Positions 31,030 through 42,847 of a DNA stretch of 64,000 nt are shown here, in pieces; the first letter of the stretch is position 1, and the number at the start of each line of letters is the position of its first letter. This stretch comes from Benincasa hispida (lineage: Eukaryota; Streptophyta; Magnoliopsida; Cucurbitales; Cucurbitaceae). Under the pieces are notes generated by a model. The model ran no database searches, was not told where the DNA came from, and worked only from the letters and a program-made list of their open reading frames with translations. Both the position numbers and the translations under genes were made by a program. The stretch is taken from NCBI RefSeq assembly GCF_009727055.1, contig NC_052350.1, positions 18,350,840 through 18,414,839 of the forward strand, written 5' to 3'.

Positions 31030-33131
31030 ATGGATTGTAGTACTTGTAACTACTCTCTTAGCACTATTTCATCTTGTTCGGTTAAAAGGTTTACATTTCC
31101 TTCAAAATTGGCGTCCCGGAGAATTTCCTTTCAGAAAAGATATGAATTTTTTAAACCAAGTACATGCCCTGGTCTTAGTTTGCTGGATTCTTTGCAGGTA
31201 TGAATAATTTCTTAAGTTTTCATTTTTTGCTCTACACTACTGTTCCTTACCTTATTTTCTTTTCCAGCTTCTGATTATTTTATTCTGTATTGTGATTTGC
31301 AGCATATTAGTAACTTCGACTTCAAAGCCCTATCCAAATGTAAGATAGCATCATGGAAGATACCTTGTTCATATTCATGTGTTGTAAGATGTGATCATCC
31401 TCAAAATGCTGATTTTCCCCGGTACTATTCCAAGAAAGAGAAGAAGCCATTTCCAGTTCCCATTGTGGAATTGAGACGAGCAGCAAGGGAGAGAATGAAA
31501 AAGAGTAAAGGCCAGCCGAGAAGACCAGTACCACCTCCAAAGAATGGTTTGTTAGTCAAGAGCATGATACCAATTGCCTACAATGTATTCAATGCAAGAA
31601 TTACGTTGATCAACAATCTCAAGAAGCTCTTGAATGTGGTACCTGTCCATGCTTGCGGGTAATTCTCCTTTTTAGTCTCCAATTGGTTGTCCTTAGCTAC
31701 TGAGGAGAATCTTTTTAGCATGTTGATTCGGACTATCAAACATGATCATGTTGTTTCCAGTTCATTTTCTGGAATTTATTTTAATCTATCAGTTGCTGTT
31801 TATTACTGCATTATACTAATCTGAAACGTAAGATGGTTGTTAAATGTCATTATGTTGTAACTTCAGCATTTTTTGATAGGTGGTCTTACTTTATGCAGTT
31901 ATTTGTGATCCAATTGGCATGACTTCCTTTTTAGAGGACGGAGATTTGATCTTCCTTCCCCACAGTTGTACTAAAAAAAAAAAAAAATCTAAAATAACTT
32001 CACCAGGATTGGTGGGTGAGGTTGAAAATAGACATGATATGAGGCACCATTAATTGTCTACACAGACACCTATATCTCAGAAGTTAGACATCACTGCACA
32101 TAAAAAATCATATGGATGTCATCCTGAAAAATTAACGTAAGCCTTGTAGCTCCCTAATCTAACTTCCACTCACACGCTTCGACTGACTTAATCATCGGTA
32201 TAATTTAAGAGTCGTGATTCTTTGACGGGAGATATCCTGCAACATTCTTCCTCGAACAGATCTTCACAACTTTGTCTAAATGTGATGAAAGTTGTGCAGG
32301 TTTTGCAATGAAATCCATGTGGGACCTGTTGGACATCCATTCAAGTCATGCAGAGGCCAAAATGCTAATTTCCGGAAGGGGCTTCATGAGTGGACAAAGG
32401 CAACCCTTGAAGACATATTCCTGCCAGTAGAAGCATACCACCTCTATGATCGTCTTGGGAGACGTATTTCTCATCAGGAAAGATACTCAATTCCACGAAT
32501 TCCTGCAGTGGTTGAGCTCTGCATTCAAGCTGGTGTCGATCTTCCTGAATATCCTGCAAAGAGGAGAAGGAAACCAATCATCCGCATCTCAAAAAGTGAA
32601 TTCATTGACGCAGATGAAAGTGAACTACCAGACCCTGAACCAGAAGTACCTCTAAAACCTCTGTTAACAGAAATTCCAGATTCTGATGTTGTTGCCCCGA
32701 GCGACAAAGAAGATATAGCTTGGCTTGCTGACCAAACAATTCAAGCATGGGAGAAGATGAGGCAAGGAGCGAAAAGACTGATGAAGATGTATCCAGTGAG
32801 AGTATGTGGGTATTGTCCAGAGGTACATATTGGTGGCAGTGGTCACAGGGCACAGAACTGTGGTGCTTTCAAGCACCAACAACGAAACGGTCAACATGGT
32901 TGGCAAAGGGCCGTGCTCGACGACCTGATACCGCCTAGATACGTGTGGCACGTTCCAGATGTAAATGGACTTCCATTGCAGAGGGAATTGAGAAACTTTT
33001 ATGGACAGGCGCCTGCTATAGTTGAAATATGCATTCAAGCTGGGGCTGCTATCCCAGATCAGTATAAATCAACCATGCGAATGGACGTGGGAATTCCCTT
33101 GGACATTAAAGAGGCTGAAATGGTGGTTTGA
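31030..33131 (+). CDS. APO1/APO2: APO-family organelle RNA-binding protein (APO1/APO2-like)
   Basis: APO proteins (accumulation of photosystem one) bind organelle RNA and support group II intron splicing and photosystem I/4Fe-4S protein accumulation; APO1 and APO2 are plastid members. Three exons join in frame: 31030-31197 (phase 0, CAG|GTATGA), 31303-31658 (GCGG|GTAATT) and 32300-33131 (TGTGCAG|G), giving 451 aa, usual for the family. Residues 1-about 60 are Ser/Arg/Lys-rich with few acids, like a transit peptide. Then PRYYSKKEKKPFPVPIVELR and two APO repeats with Cys/His clusters: C174-x2-C177, H181, H187, C192 (CGFCNEIHVGPVGHPFKSC) and C344-x2-C347, H351, H357, C362 (CGYCPEVHIGGSGHRAQNC). 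The protein ends EAEMVV, as I recall for APO1/APO2. No stops or frameshifts, so it should be functional. The choice between APO1 and APO2 needs a tree. Confidence 0.93.
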
Positions 33132-33139
33132 GTTGTTTC

Positions 33140-33640
33140 CTTCTTGTTAAGTTAACCACTAAAATATTAATGTATAGTATCAAAATGAATATATGTTCGG
33201 TTTTGGCTCTAGATAGTAGCTCCTTCCATTTGTAATATTAACTTAAAAGAAACACGAAAAAGGTGAATGAGGCTGTATTGCAACTTGGAAGTCTCTGTTG
33301 AGTTTTCAATGGATGAGAGTTCGTTTCATGATTTCGAGCTTATCCCTCAAAATTTATCCATTCTCAACTTTTAAGTAGGTGTCTTTGGCCAAATTGAGCG
33401 TAATTCAACTAGTATAAAAGTTTGTACTATCGACTGTGAGATTATAGGTTCGATTCTCATATCGATACTTTCGTAATTTGCAGTTGAAACGTTGAATCTA
33501 GATTTAATATGTTAGTTTATTTATTCTAGACAACAAGTTTGTTAATGATAGAAACACATGTTTACAAAACTGATTTAGTAAACACAAGTTACATAGTTAA
33601 ATTTGGACTAAGTTCAAGAATATAGTAGTTTTTCAAACTA
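33140..33640. other. APO 3' flank
   Basis: AT-rich trailer, probably with the APO polyadenylation region in the first 150 bases. No other feature before the Mutator-like element. Confidence 0.45.
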
Positions 33641-36600
33641 ATGACAAAAAATGGGGTACATAAGAAAATTTTTCAAAAATACGTGGGAATGGAAAGTATT
33701 GACAAAAATAAATAGGGTTGTTTTTGGGATGATAATCGTATACCGATTACCTTTTAATTCAGTCAACGCCATGTTAGCGTCGATGGACTAGTCAACAACA
33801 AACATGTAGACCGGGTCCACGATTTGCTTTTTGTGTTTTTTTTTTCTTTCGATTTTGACTTTTTTTTAAAAATTTTTAACTAACAATTTTTTTCATTATT
33901 AAACTTAATTATATATTTAATATGCAATGAAAACTTAATTAGTCTACACCATATTAAAAATTAAAAAAAAAATAGATAAAAGAGAAATTAGGTATTTAAT
34001 TTCAAAATAGAAGTTTATATGAAGTTTAAAGACGACCCCCTGGTGCTTACCCCACACGGATTTGTCTTTGTGTGCCTCTATATTTGTTTCGCCTTGCTGC
34101 TGTTGTCATCTACGACAAACACGTCTTCTATCAGTGTCAGCAACATTGTGTCGTCTTGTTTGTTGAATAATACTTTTTACATTGAACTCAACTCTGGTAA
34201 GTTGTGTTATACTGAATATTGTTGTACATCTTCGATAAAATTATTCTGTACAATGAAAAAATTAATATTAAATAATATTCATATCATATATTTGGGAAAT
34301 GTAAGATTATAAATCTTTTACCATACAGTAATAGTAAGCACCATCAGGTGTGATAAATCGTCTCGTGATTGAATCGTACCAGAGAAAATAATCATCTGAC
34401 ATAGTTGGTCCATTTGTTAATAAAATTCAATTAAATAAAGTCATCATTTCATTAAACAAGTCATCAATGGCTCAAAAAATAAAATTACATTACAAAAATT
34501 TCATTACATAAAAAATAAAATTTAATTACGCAAAGTCATCAATGGCCCGACGATAAGCATCTAATGTACGTTGTGGACAAGTACGCTTGTTATGTTCTTC
34601 TCCCTTGAAAATTGTGCATCGAACTTTTTGCCTAGCCTCTTTCTAATCCATTTCATTATGAATGCGCGTACTTTTTGGGTGACATTGTTCTCTTAGTAAG
34701 TCCGCATTTGGACGAACTACAGTAAAAGATAATTCTGGCCAATAATCTGGGTGTTGTATTGGATGGAAGCGGCTTTCATAACATCGCTTGAACATGAACA
34801 ATTTGTAGCATTCAACAATAAGATGTATGTATGTCAAAGGCATGTAATTACAGACTGCAATTACATGAGAGCATGGAATCTTGAATGACTGTGGGTGCAG
34901 ATGCTCGTTTTCCCCACCTTCTAAGCTTTCTCATGACATATTTTGTATACATGTCCCCATGGTCGAGTGGTTCACTTATCTCTTATCTTCAACGTTCAAA
35001 TTACAGTATTGTACGATAAAATGTTAATCTAACCAAAGAAGTAATAGGTAACATTTTAGCACTTTTGAAAACATCATTCATACATTCAGTTGCATTGTTT
35101 GTCATCCACCCATAGCGGTTCCCATTGTCATGTGATTAGGTCCATTTCTTCAAGCCAATATTAGAAAAATATTCAAGGCGGGTTCAATTGTTTCAACTCT
35201 TTCATGCACCGAATGAATTTGTGCCTTTGATGTTGATTTCCTACTTTAAACACCAAATTTTTCAGTTGCTTCGATCTATATTTCATATTGAAATTACTAG
35301 TAACATGGCAAAGACAATATCAATGGTACACTCTAGGTTCACTCAAACCAATTTCCTCATTGTTAATTGCAGCAAGAATGTCTTATGTCTATTAGAAATC
35401 AAGCAAATCCCATATCGTTGGGTAACATATTCACGCAAACTCCCACAAAAACCATGACTAACTAGACGAATTTTCACCTTCAACAATAATAAAAGCAAGG
35501 GAAAATATATGTCTATTTGCATCAATAGATAACTCAATAATTTTCCCTTATACTTTCCGTAGAGATTAGTTCCATCAACCTAGATTAATAGTCTACGATA
35601 TTTGAACCATTCTCTTGTAGGATTGAAGTACCAAAAAAACTCGACCAAAAATAGTTGTACCTATTCCTTTCCTCTAATGTTGACCCCCGTTTACATGTTG
35701 AATTAGTAATTTCCCAATCTATTTGTGAGAACATATCTGATGGTACCAACTCAAGATCATGTTCCCCACTTCTATCATTTCCAAATAATTCATAAGTTCA
35801 ACATCAATATCACCATCTCCATCGTTTCAAGGTTCAAGAATGTCTAAATCTTCAAGATGCATCGACATATTTACTTAAATTTTGACAACTGTTATAGCTG
35901 ACAAAAAGTATGTTAATATGACAAAATTTTAAATCCAAATAAATAAATATTCCAAACTTTTAAATCCTCTTTTTGTCACAACTTTTAGTTTTCAACTTTT
36001 GTAAATTTTCTTAAAAAGAAATGGTTTGTTCCTTCTTTTTAAGAAAATCCAAACAAATTAATATTCCAAACAATCTAAAATATTTTCTTAAATTAGCCCA
36101 AATAAAAAAAAAATAGATCTATGAATCAGCCCAAAAAATAATCGTATACTTAAATTAGCTTAAATAAAATATGAATTATATACTTAAATTAGCCCAAATG
36201 AAAATAAAATAGTAGATCTATGGAAGAAATTTTATATATTGGAACAAAAGGGTAGCTCAAATGTACAAACTTTGGAAATAAATAAATAAATACCTAAGGA
36301 AGGTGGTAGATCGGCTCACAGCAGCGTAGTAAGATTGCGGCAGCAGCTATAGGATCGGAGACGACGAGGGAGGAGGCAGAGGAGGTTGCGACGCAGGAAG
36401 ATGAAAGTTTCAGATGGAGGAAAGGGGGGTCGTGGGATTTATTGAGACCACTAAGTTGTGTACCCGATACATGACTTAGGTAATCATGGACCCTATCCAC
36501 GATTATGTAGTCAACGACCATCTATAAGGATAGTCTGCGTGCCAGTTCATTGTCACTTCACGGGCTCTGAAGGAAGTCGGATATTGGTACACGATTAATG

Positions 36601-36720
36601 GGTAATCGATATATCAGATACACGATTTTAAAACCTATTTTTGTCAATACTTTCAACTCAACCTTATTTTTGTTAATAATTATTAAAATAACATTATTTT
36701 TTTAAAAAATGGTTCAATTT
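33640..36720 (-). mobile_element. Mutator-like element with dead transposase (MULE-B)
   Basis: An exact 19-base inverted repeat, GAAAGTATTGACAAAAATA, lies at 33692-33710 and inverted at 36636-36654. Next to it inside are similar phrases (AATCGTATACCGATTACC on the left, GGTAATCGATATATCAGA on the right). Between them is a decayed MuDR-type transposase (34540-35880, -). The outermost ends and target duplication are unclear, so edges are rough. The short element at 13800-14700 shares the same arms. Confidence 0.7.
34540..35880 (-). pseudogene. MuDR-type transposase relic
   Basis: Pieces on the - strand in several frames follow the order of plant MULE transposases: VDGTNLYGKYKGKLLSY (first catalytic Asp region), IFSLAFIIVEGENSSS, EYVTQRYGICLISNRHK, VTSNFNMKYRSKQLKN, then PDYWPELSFTVV, RIHNEMD and the zinc knuckle region CTIFKGEEHNKRTC with TLDAYRR. 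The family usually has a catalytic Asp in LISDRH, which is Asn here, and the knuckle's second Cys is Phe. Several stops and frameshifts. It cannot make an active enzyme. Confidence 0.8.
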
Positions 36721-36842
36721 CTATAATATAATTCTTGTAAACAGTTTGAACTTCCTAATTTCAAGCTTATCTTCAAATTACTAAAACCATTCATCAAACA
36801 TATTTAAAATGACATTCCAAGCCTTGTGATGTCCTTTATTTT

Positions 36843-37085
36843 AAGTTAAATTACAAATTTGATCTCATAATTTGTGAAAATTAAAATTTAATCGATGAAG
36901 TTTTAAAATTTAGAATTTAATCTTTATGGTTTGATATAACATTATAAATGATTCCTGTGGTTTGATAAAATTCTTATAAACAATTTCTATCCCAGGCATT
37001 TTTTTTCGAGAGTTTTATCAATCTGTAGGGACTAAACTAAATTTTTTTTTTTAAATCATAGGAACCAAATTTACAATTTAACCTT
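36843..37085. repeat. Small MITE-like inverted repeat
   Basis: Left arm TTAAATTACAAATTTGATCT, then CATAATTTG; the reverse complement of the right arm reads GGTTAAATTGTAAATTTGGT, then TCCTATGATTT. No coding. It lies 430 bases before the 86-aa gene, so it may be part of its promoter region. Confidence 0.6.
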
Positions 37086-37520
37086 TATTTTATTTGCCTA
37101 ATTGGACTTAATTACTAACTTATTCAACAACTATTATTTATGCCCAGCCGAGCCTAGTTTAACTGGCAAGAGTTATGTGTTTGAAATGTCCCTACCGTAA
37201 TTGTATTTTTTTTTTTTAAAAGGAAACCCATAATTAACATGTGCTTATAAAACATGCAATAAAAGAAGAAATCCAAAGAATAGAACCAGAGCGAGTCCAA
37301 TGGCTGGTTTGAAGGCATTTTGAACTGCCATAATCTGCAAAGAACGGCCACTTGTTTAATCCAAATTCCACATCTCCCCGCTTTCTTCTCCATGTGTCGA
37401 TCCCCAATTCTCCTTTTTCTTCTCCTCTTTGCCCTAATTCCAAATCTCACAAACCAATTTCAATACCACAGACTTGCCTGAAAGAAAATCCAAAACCAGA
37501 GGAAGAACAGAGCATCGTCA

Positions 37521-37781
37521 ATGGCAGGATCACAGCAAGTAAATGCCGCCGCTGACGGAATGAAGGGCCCATCTCCGGCTCAGCACAGCACCGAGGTTCT
37601 TCACCAGCGCAAGAAACTTCCTGTTTGTCCCATGAGAATGGCGATCGGCGGTTTCGCCATCGCCGCGACGCTAGGTTACTTCGTTCTCTACTCCAAGAAG
37701 AAGCCGGAAGCTTCCGCCCTTGATGTCGCCAAAGTCACCGCCGGTATCTCTACTCCGGAGAATACCCGTCCTCGCATGTAG
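37521..37781 (+). CDS. 86-aa single-pass membrane protein, function unknown
   Basis: Single exon, first ATG after a pyrimidine-rich leader (TCTTCTCC/CTTTTTCTTCTCC). Codon use and local GC are far above the surroundings (CCGCCGCTGACGG, ATCGCCGCGACG), which argues for a real gene. Residues 1-35 are polar (GPSPAQHSTEVLHQRKKLPV), residues about 40-58 (MAIGGFAIAATLGYFVLYS) form one hydrophobic segment, followed by KKKPEASALDVAKVT and a TPEN..PRM tail. I believe small proteins with this ASALDVAKV tail are conserved in flowering plants, but I cannot name a function. The Lys-Lys-Lys after the segment suggests that the C-terminus faces the cytosol or matrix. No signal-peptide cleavage site is evident. 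A TTATAAAA sequence near 37245 could be a TATA box. Confidence 0.8.
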   Translation: MAGSQQVNAAADGMKGPSPAQHSTEVLHQRKKLPVCPMRMAIGGFAIAATLGYFVLYSKKKPEASALDVAKVTAGISTPENTRPRM

Positions 37782-39296
37782 ATATTTATCCGGTAGTCTT
37801 CTTCTTCGAAAGAGAGATTCTTTCATTTCTGCATTCTTTTTGTTGTTTCGAGTTTTTGATATGATGATTTGTAATACGTTTTTTTGTTAAATTATGAAAC
37901 GTCCTTTTGTCAGATGTTTTCACTAAAACGGGGATCAAAATCGAACATAACGGGTAACTTAGTAGTAATACACATTTCAATAGTTGTAATATGCATGGTA
38001 TAGGTAGCAAAGTTTCTATTATACTAAGTTATTTTAACATGTAAGTTATGAAATAAAATTTCATTGGACAACGATTAGGCACATATAACAAATTAAGGAT
38101 CTATTAAAACAACGTCAGAATTTCAGGAGTTCAATCTTCTAATTAGACATGATCTACACAAAGTGGCAAAGTCAATTGGGCTAACGAATTAGCAGCAAAC
38201 CATTCTTTAAAGAAGAGATTAAATAGCTGAGTTCAAAAATGTGTTTCAAGAGGTAGGGAGATTCCAACCTGAACTGCACATCCCTCGGCCAAGTCCACAT
38301 GGGGAAGAGGACCTAAACTCTTGATCGCCAAAAGCATGGCTCACCCCTCATTCTCTGGAATGATAATTCCGGTTGAGACTTCATTTAATTGAAAAATTGG
38401 TAAAAAGATTTATTTCCAACATTTCAGAACTTAAGGGTTAAAATCAACTTCTAAAAAATAATGGGAGCTTTAGGGGTGTAATAATTGAATTCCACCACTG
38501 TGTTATGTTTCTTTTTTTCATTTAAAAGGATAAAAAATTGACCAAAGACTAGTTTCAATGATGTAAAGGTAGAAACTAAAACTTTTGAAGCATAAGCTGA
38601 ACCTATTCTGAAATTTAGGGACATTTTACCTTATTATATGAGGATTTGAATCTCTATTTTTATAGGAAGGAGTACAAGTCAATTACTGCTAAGTCGTAAA
38701 TCAATCTTTTACTCACTCCCAAACCTATTAAAAGATGTGACAAACATGCATCAACTTTCCTAGCATTTCAAAGTTATATTGCATAGTTCTCAGTATTTTA
38801 AGTATAAATAAATCTACTTTTAGACTTTATGAAGAAAATTTTATACCACTGGCTCAAATTTTAGTACCAACATTTATGATGTCCACTGTAACCAACCAAA
38901 TTCTCAGGAAAATTTTATTTAATTGTCTTGTATTATTATGTGAAGATTGAGATGAAATTGAATTGTGTTTAAATAATTCAATTGTTAATTAGTATTACAA
39001 CGAATTAAGGGTTGTTTTAATTTAATTGAAGTGTTGGTTTTTATTTGAAATTTTTATTGAAATTATTTGGAGAAGATTTGGAAAAGACTTCCTTGATTGA
39101 TAAAAGATTCTTTTTGGGTCTTAATTTGAGTTTGGAATTTGAGACAAGGGAATTTTATATTTAGGAAAAGAAGGGATTTTGAAGGGGAAAAAAAAGAAAT
39201 TAAGAAAATAGAAAAAAGGGGTACATAAAGATATAGTATATGTATTTGTTTAGAAAAAGAATTAGGGTTTTAAAGGATGTATATATATATATATAT
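37782..39296. other. AT-rich intergenic DNA
   Basis: Mostly anonymous. The - strand at about 38255-38350 reads AMLLAIKSLGPLPHVDLAEG and CAVQVGISLPLETHF, which looks protein-like but is short, has no start and ends in a stop. It could be a gene fragment that I cannot identify. Confidence 0.4.
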
Positions 39297-40733
39297 GGGA
39301 TTTTCACCTAAGAAGCCTATATTTGATCATATATTTTCATAAATGTCTTTAAATTTGATTTTTTTTCCCTAAAAAGATCTTTTATGTTATTTTGGACAGT
39401 TTTACCCATTTTTATATTCATTTATATTCGTTACATATATATTTCTTATTTTCAAAACTATTTTAATGATGGAGAGAGAAAATACATTTATTATAAAGAA
39501 ATAAAAGACATTTGATATAGTTTTTCTCATTTATCAATTGGAGAGAGAAAATGCATTTATTTTAATTTTTTCTATTTTCCAATTTGAAAAAAAAAATGAA
39601 TTTAATGAAATTTTATTTTCTATTTATGTTGGTTTTCACATATTAATTTATTGATTTTTTTATAGATTAATAATTATTTTAAATATCCTTAGAACGTTTT
39701 GATAGATTCATGATTATTTTAGATATACCTTAGAACATTTTGTTAGATATTTGAAAATATTCTGATCAATATATGAAAGTTTATAAATTAGCGACTGATT
39801 CATGCTTGACATAAATCACAGTATAAACCAATATATGAAATATACCACAATATATAAATCTTCATAAATTTCATTTACACCACAATATATATATATATAT
39901 ATATCATAATACAAGTCTAAATAAAAAAAAAACACTCGTTTATATCAAATAAACGAATACATATACTATAATATATATCAAATTTTCAACAAAAGCTAAA
40001 AAAAGTACATATATATCACAGTATATATAAAAAATAGAAAAAAAAGTCCATCTTTATGTGGGGGTTTATAATACATAACCCTCTATCTTCATCTTTTCTT
40101 CTTATTCAGCCATGGCCACCACGATTCTCTCTCCTCATCATCGTCGAACGGACTTGTTCACCCCACCGTGCTGTTGACCGAATCTACTCAATCCGTCATT
40201 GTCGATTCACCCCACATCGTCTGCACCATCGATTCGTCCCAAGTTGTTCGTGTCATCTCGTGTCGAGCCATCAAACGTCGTCATCTACTGCCTGCAACTC
40301 AAAACACCGGAAGGAGAAAAGAGAGAGAGAAGGGGAAGGAGAAAAGAGAGGGAAGAGGAAGAAATTGGTGTGAATTATGGGGGAGAGAATATATGAAATA
40401 TATTATTGGGGAGAGAGAATATATGCATGCGGGAGAGAGAACATATGCATGAAGGAGAGAGAGTATGCATGGAGAAGAGAGAAATAAATAAATAAATAGA
40501 TAATATATATATATAACATAGGTGATGACTAAATTGTAAATAACCACTTATATTAGTGAAAATAAGGATATATATATATATATATAACATAGTGATGACT
40601 AAATTGTAAATAACCCTTATATTAGTGAAAATAGGGAGGCCAATAGGTCTTTTTTTTTGTAAAAAAAATAGAAATGTTCAAGACATTAATATAATATGTG
40701 TCTATTCTTTAGGCCTTTTGCAATATATATTTA
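39297..40733 (+). mobile_element. Mutator-like element (MULE-A relative, inverted)
   Basis: Starts GGGATTTTCACCTAAGAAGC after a TA run and ends near CTTTAGGCCTTTTGC before another TA run. It matches MULE-A reversed: TTTTGGACAG near the left, the GC-rich block (40110-40330), the ATGCAT/GGGAGAGAG array (40380-40480), GACTAAATTGTAAATAACC, and GAAATGTTCAAGACATTAAT near the right. A 65-base stretch (GATGACTAAATTGTAAATAA...) occurs twice in tandem at 40525-40640. The right terminal repeat is truncated, and the TA-rich flanks prevent a firm target duplication. Confidence 0.72.
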
Positions 40734-42465
40734 TGTTAGGGCTACCTTGGGAAACGTGCTAAAGAGAAAAATAAAGAAAGAAGAATTAGATCTTTTTCTT
40801 CCTTGCAGCTACGTGAGAACCCCCCCCTCCCCCCACGTTCAGCGCGCAATCGTCTTGCCCATTTGTTAGGTAGGAGTCGTCCGTCATCCTCATCTCCTAG
40901 TCGCCGCTCGTCGTCGTCCCTCCTCTGGTCGATCGTGTCGTCATCATCTCCCCTCTAGTCGTTCACGTCCGTCGTCCTCAACTCCCAGTCGCCACCGGTC
41001 GTCGAAACATCGTTATAGTCGTCCAATCGCGCTGCTCTGTCGCCGCTCGTCTACTGCCACTTGCTTTGCCTCGTGTCATCCCTTAACTTACCGTTTGGGT
41101 TAAGTTCTTGGCATTTGGTTAATTTTTGGGTTTGGTTCTTGATTGCCCAATAAGTTTTCGGCTTAAAAACTCTTTCTTGGTGTATGAAGATTATATTGAG
41201 TTTTGGAAAGTTTCAGGGTGCTATTCAGTGAGTACGACACTGATTTCAACAAGATTTTGGTAAGGATTTGAGTTTTTTTGGTCGATTGGAGTGTGAAGGA
41301 TGTTGTAATTTTAGTTTATAATTATTAGTTGTGGCCTACTTTCAGGTACGATGGCTCGATTCAAGTTTTGGAGTAGTTTTGGAATAAACCACGTGTGGGG
41401 TAAGTGGTTTAATTTTTTTTTTTTTTTTTTTTTGGATTGAAGTCGTGGTTTAGAAATTGAAGCTAAATGTTAAAATCTAATTTATGGTTCGTGCTTTAGG
41501 ATTTGATTCAAAGTGTGAGGGAACTAGAAGGGTTTGCTTGAATAACAATGTTTAGGCCTAAATTCATGTAAGTGACTTACAACCGATTTGCCCTTGAACC
41601 CCAAGTTGATGTTAGGAGTGTGAATGCATTGTAGGCGTGTCTCTGTTGTGAATGGAATATTCTGTCATGGTTGATTGTTATACGATTGTTGAGACTGTTT
41701 AGGAAACTCATGAGTTATGCTACTATAATTATTACAATATGCTATGACTTGTTATGAATTTGGACAATGTATGTTGCATGTTCGATTGATGGTGACGGTT
41801 AGAACCCCTATCGAACTGTATTCATCTCCTGAGTATGTTTTGGTGTCCTTATGGGATCGCCGCCCACGATTATGTTATTGTGTCTCTTCGGAGTCACTTC
41901 TTATGAAAGAGAATCTTCAGGTTCGCCTCTTAAGCCTATGTTTATGCCTAAGTCGGGATACACACCTTTGTCTTGATAGGGATACTAGCATGTACACACC
42001 TAGTGGACCCAGTAGTGGGTCACTTACTAAGCATTTCTATGCTCACCATTTTTCTTATTTTTTTTTAAGTAAAGGAAAGGATAGGATGGCGAATGTAAGA
42101 AGAATCCATGACTGATCCTTGGGACTTGACCACCCTTCCGTACATGTTTTTTCTTATGTTTGCAACTTTTAGCTTTGTAATTAAACCTTTAAATTCTTTG
42201 AATATTTCACTCAATTTTTTTCTTTTAATTTAATTTATTTTTAAATTAAAGCTAGGGGTATCTCGAACAAAGATTTTATTTTATTCTATTATATTTTGCT
42301 TATTTATTATTATTATCTACTTAATTAATTATTTTTTATAGTTTTTACAATAAATATTTGTTTTGTTCTTTGGATTTAGTCAAATTCTATGAAAATTCCA
42401 TTTTGAAATTTATGCATGTATATAGCAGCGGTCTGATTCCCATTTTAGAAAGTCGGGTCATTACA
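40734..42465 (+). repeat. Probable 5' LTR of the outer gypsy element
   Basis: The right end is firm: it ends GGGTCATTACA, directly followed by ATTGGTATCAGAGC. The left end is a guess at the first TG (TGTTAGGGCTACC) after the Mutator element, because the matching 3' LTR is outside the window. It contains a C-rich stretch (40818-40835) and CGTCGTC-rich sequence at 40860-41070. Confidence 0.5.
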
Positions 42466-42467
42466 AT

Positions 42468-42479
42468 TGGTATCAGAGC
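42468..42479 (+). other. Gypsy primer-binding site
   Basis: TGGTATCAGAGC, two bases after the LTR end: the canonical complement of initiator Met-tRNA. Confidence 0.9.
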
Positions 42480-42847
42480 TGCAGGATTTTGGTTATGTAG
42501 ACTAACTTACATCGTAAGTCCAAAATGTCCCCTATGGCTCATTAATGGATTATTCATCATCGTCATGTATGTCTTGTAAGTAAAATTTTATGAAAAGTTG
42601 TGCATGAAATATTTGTTTAGTTGAAATATTTGTTTAGTTATGCCCTAATTATGCTCTAATTGTATGTTAAACAATTTGAAAGAAACTAGTATGATATCAT
42701 GTTGGATTTATGATAGGTATGTTCTCTGATGAAGGATTCAATAATAAAAAAAAAAGTTGGTTATGTTGATTGTTAGAAAGTGGTACGAATTAAAGGAAGA
42801 GGTAGTCGCGGTCGAATCCTAAGGGCTGGAATTAGGACCCCATACCA

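Noticed and set aside
34019..34312. 97-aa + strand frame with a hydrophobic start
   Set aside because: AT-rich, antisense to and beside the MuDR relic, no family resemblance, no splice or promoter support.
41744..42115. 123-aa + strand frame before the gypsy primer-binding site
   Set aside because: It falls within the presumed LTR and contains no recognisable motif. LTRs of this kind often have chance frames.
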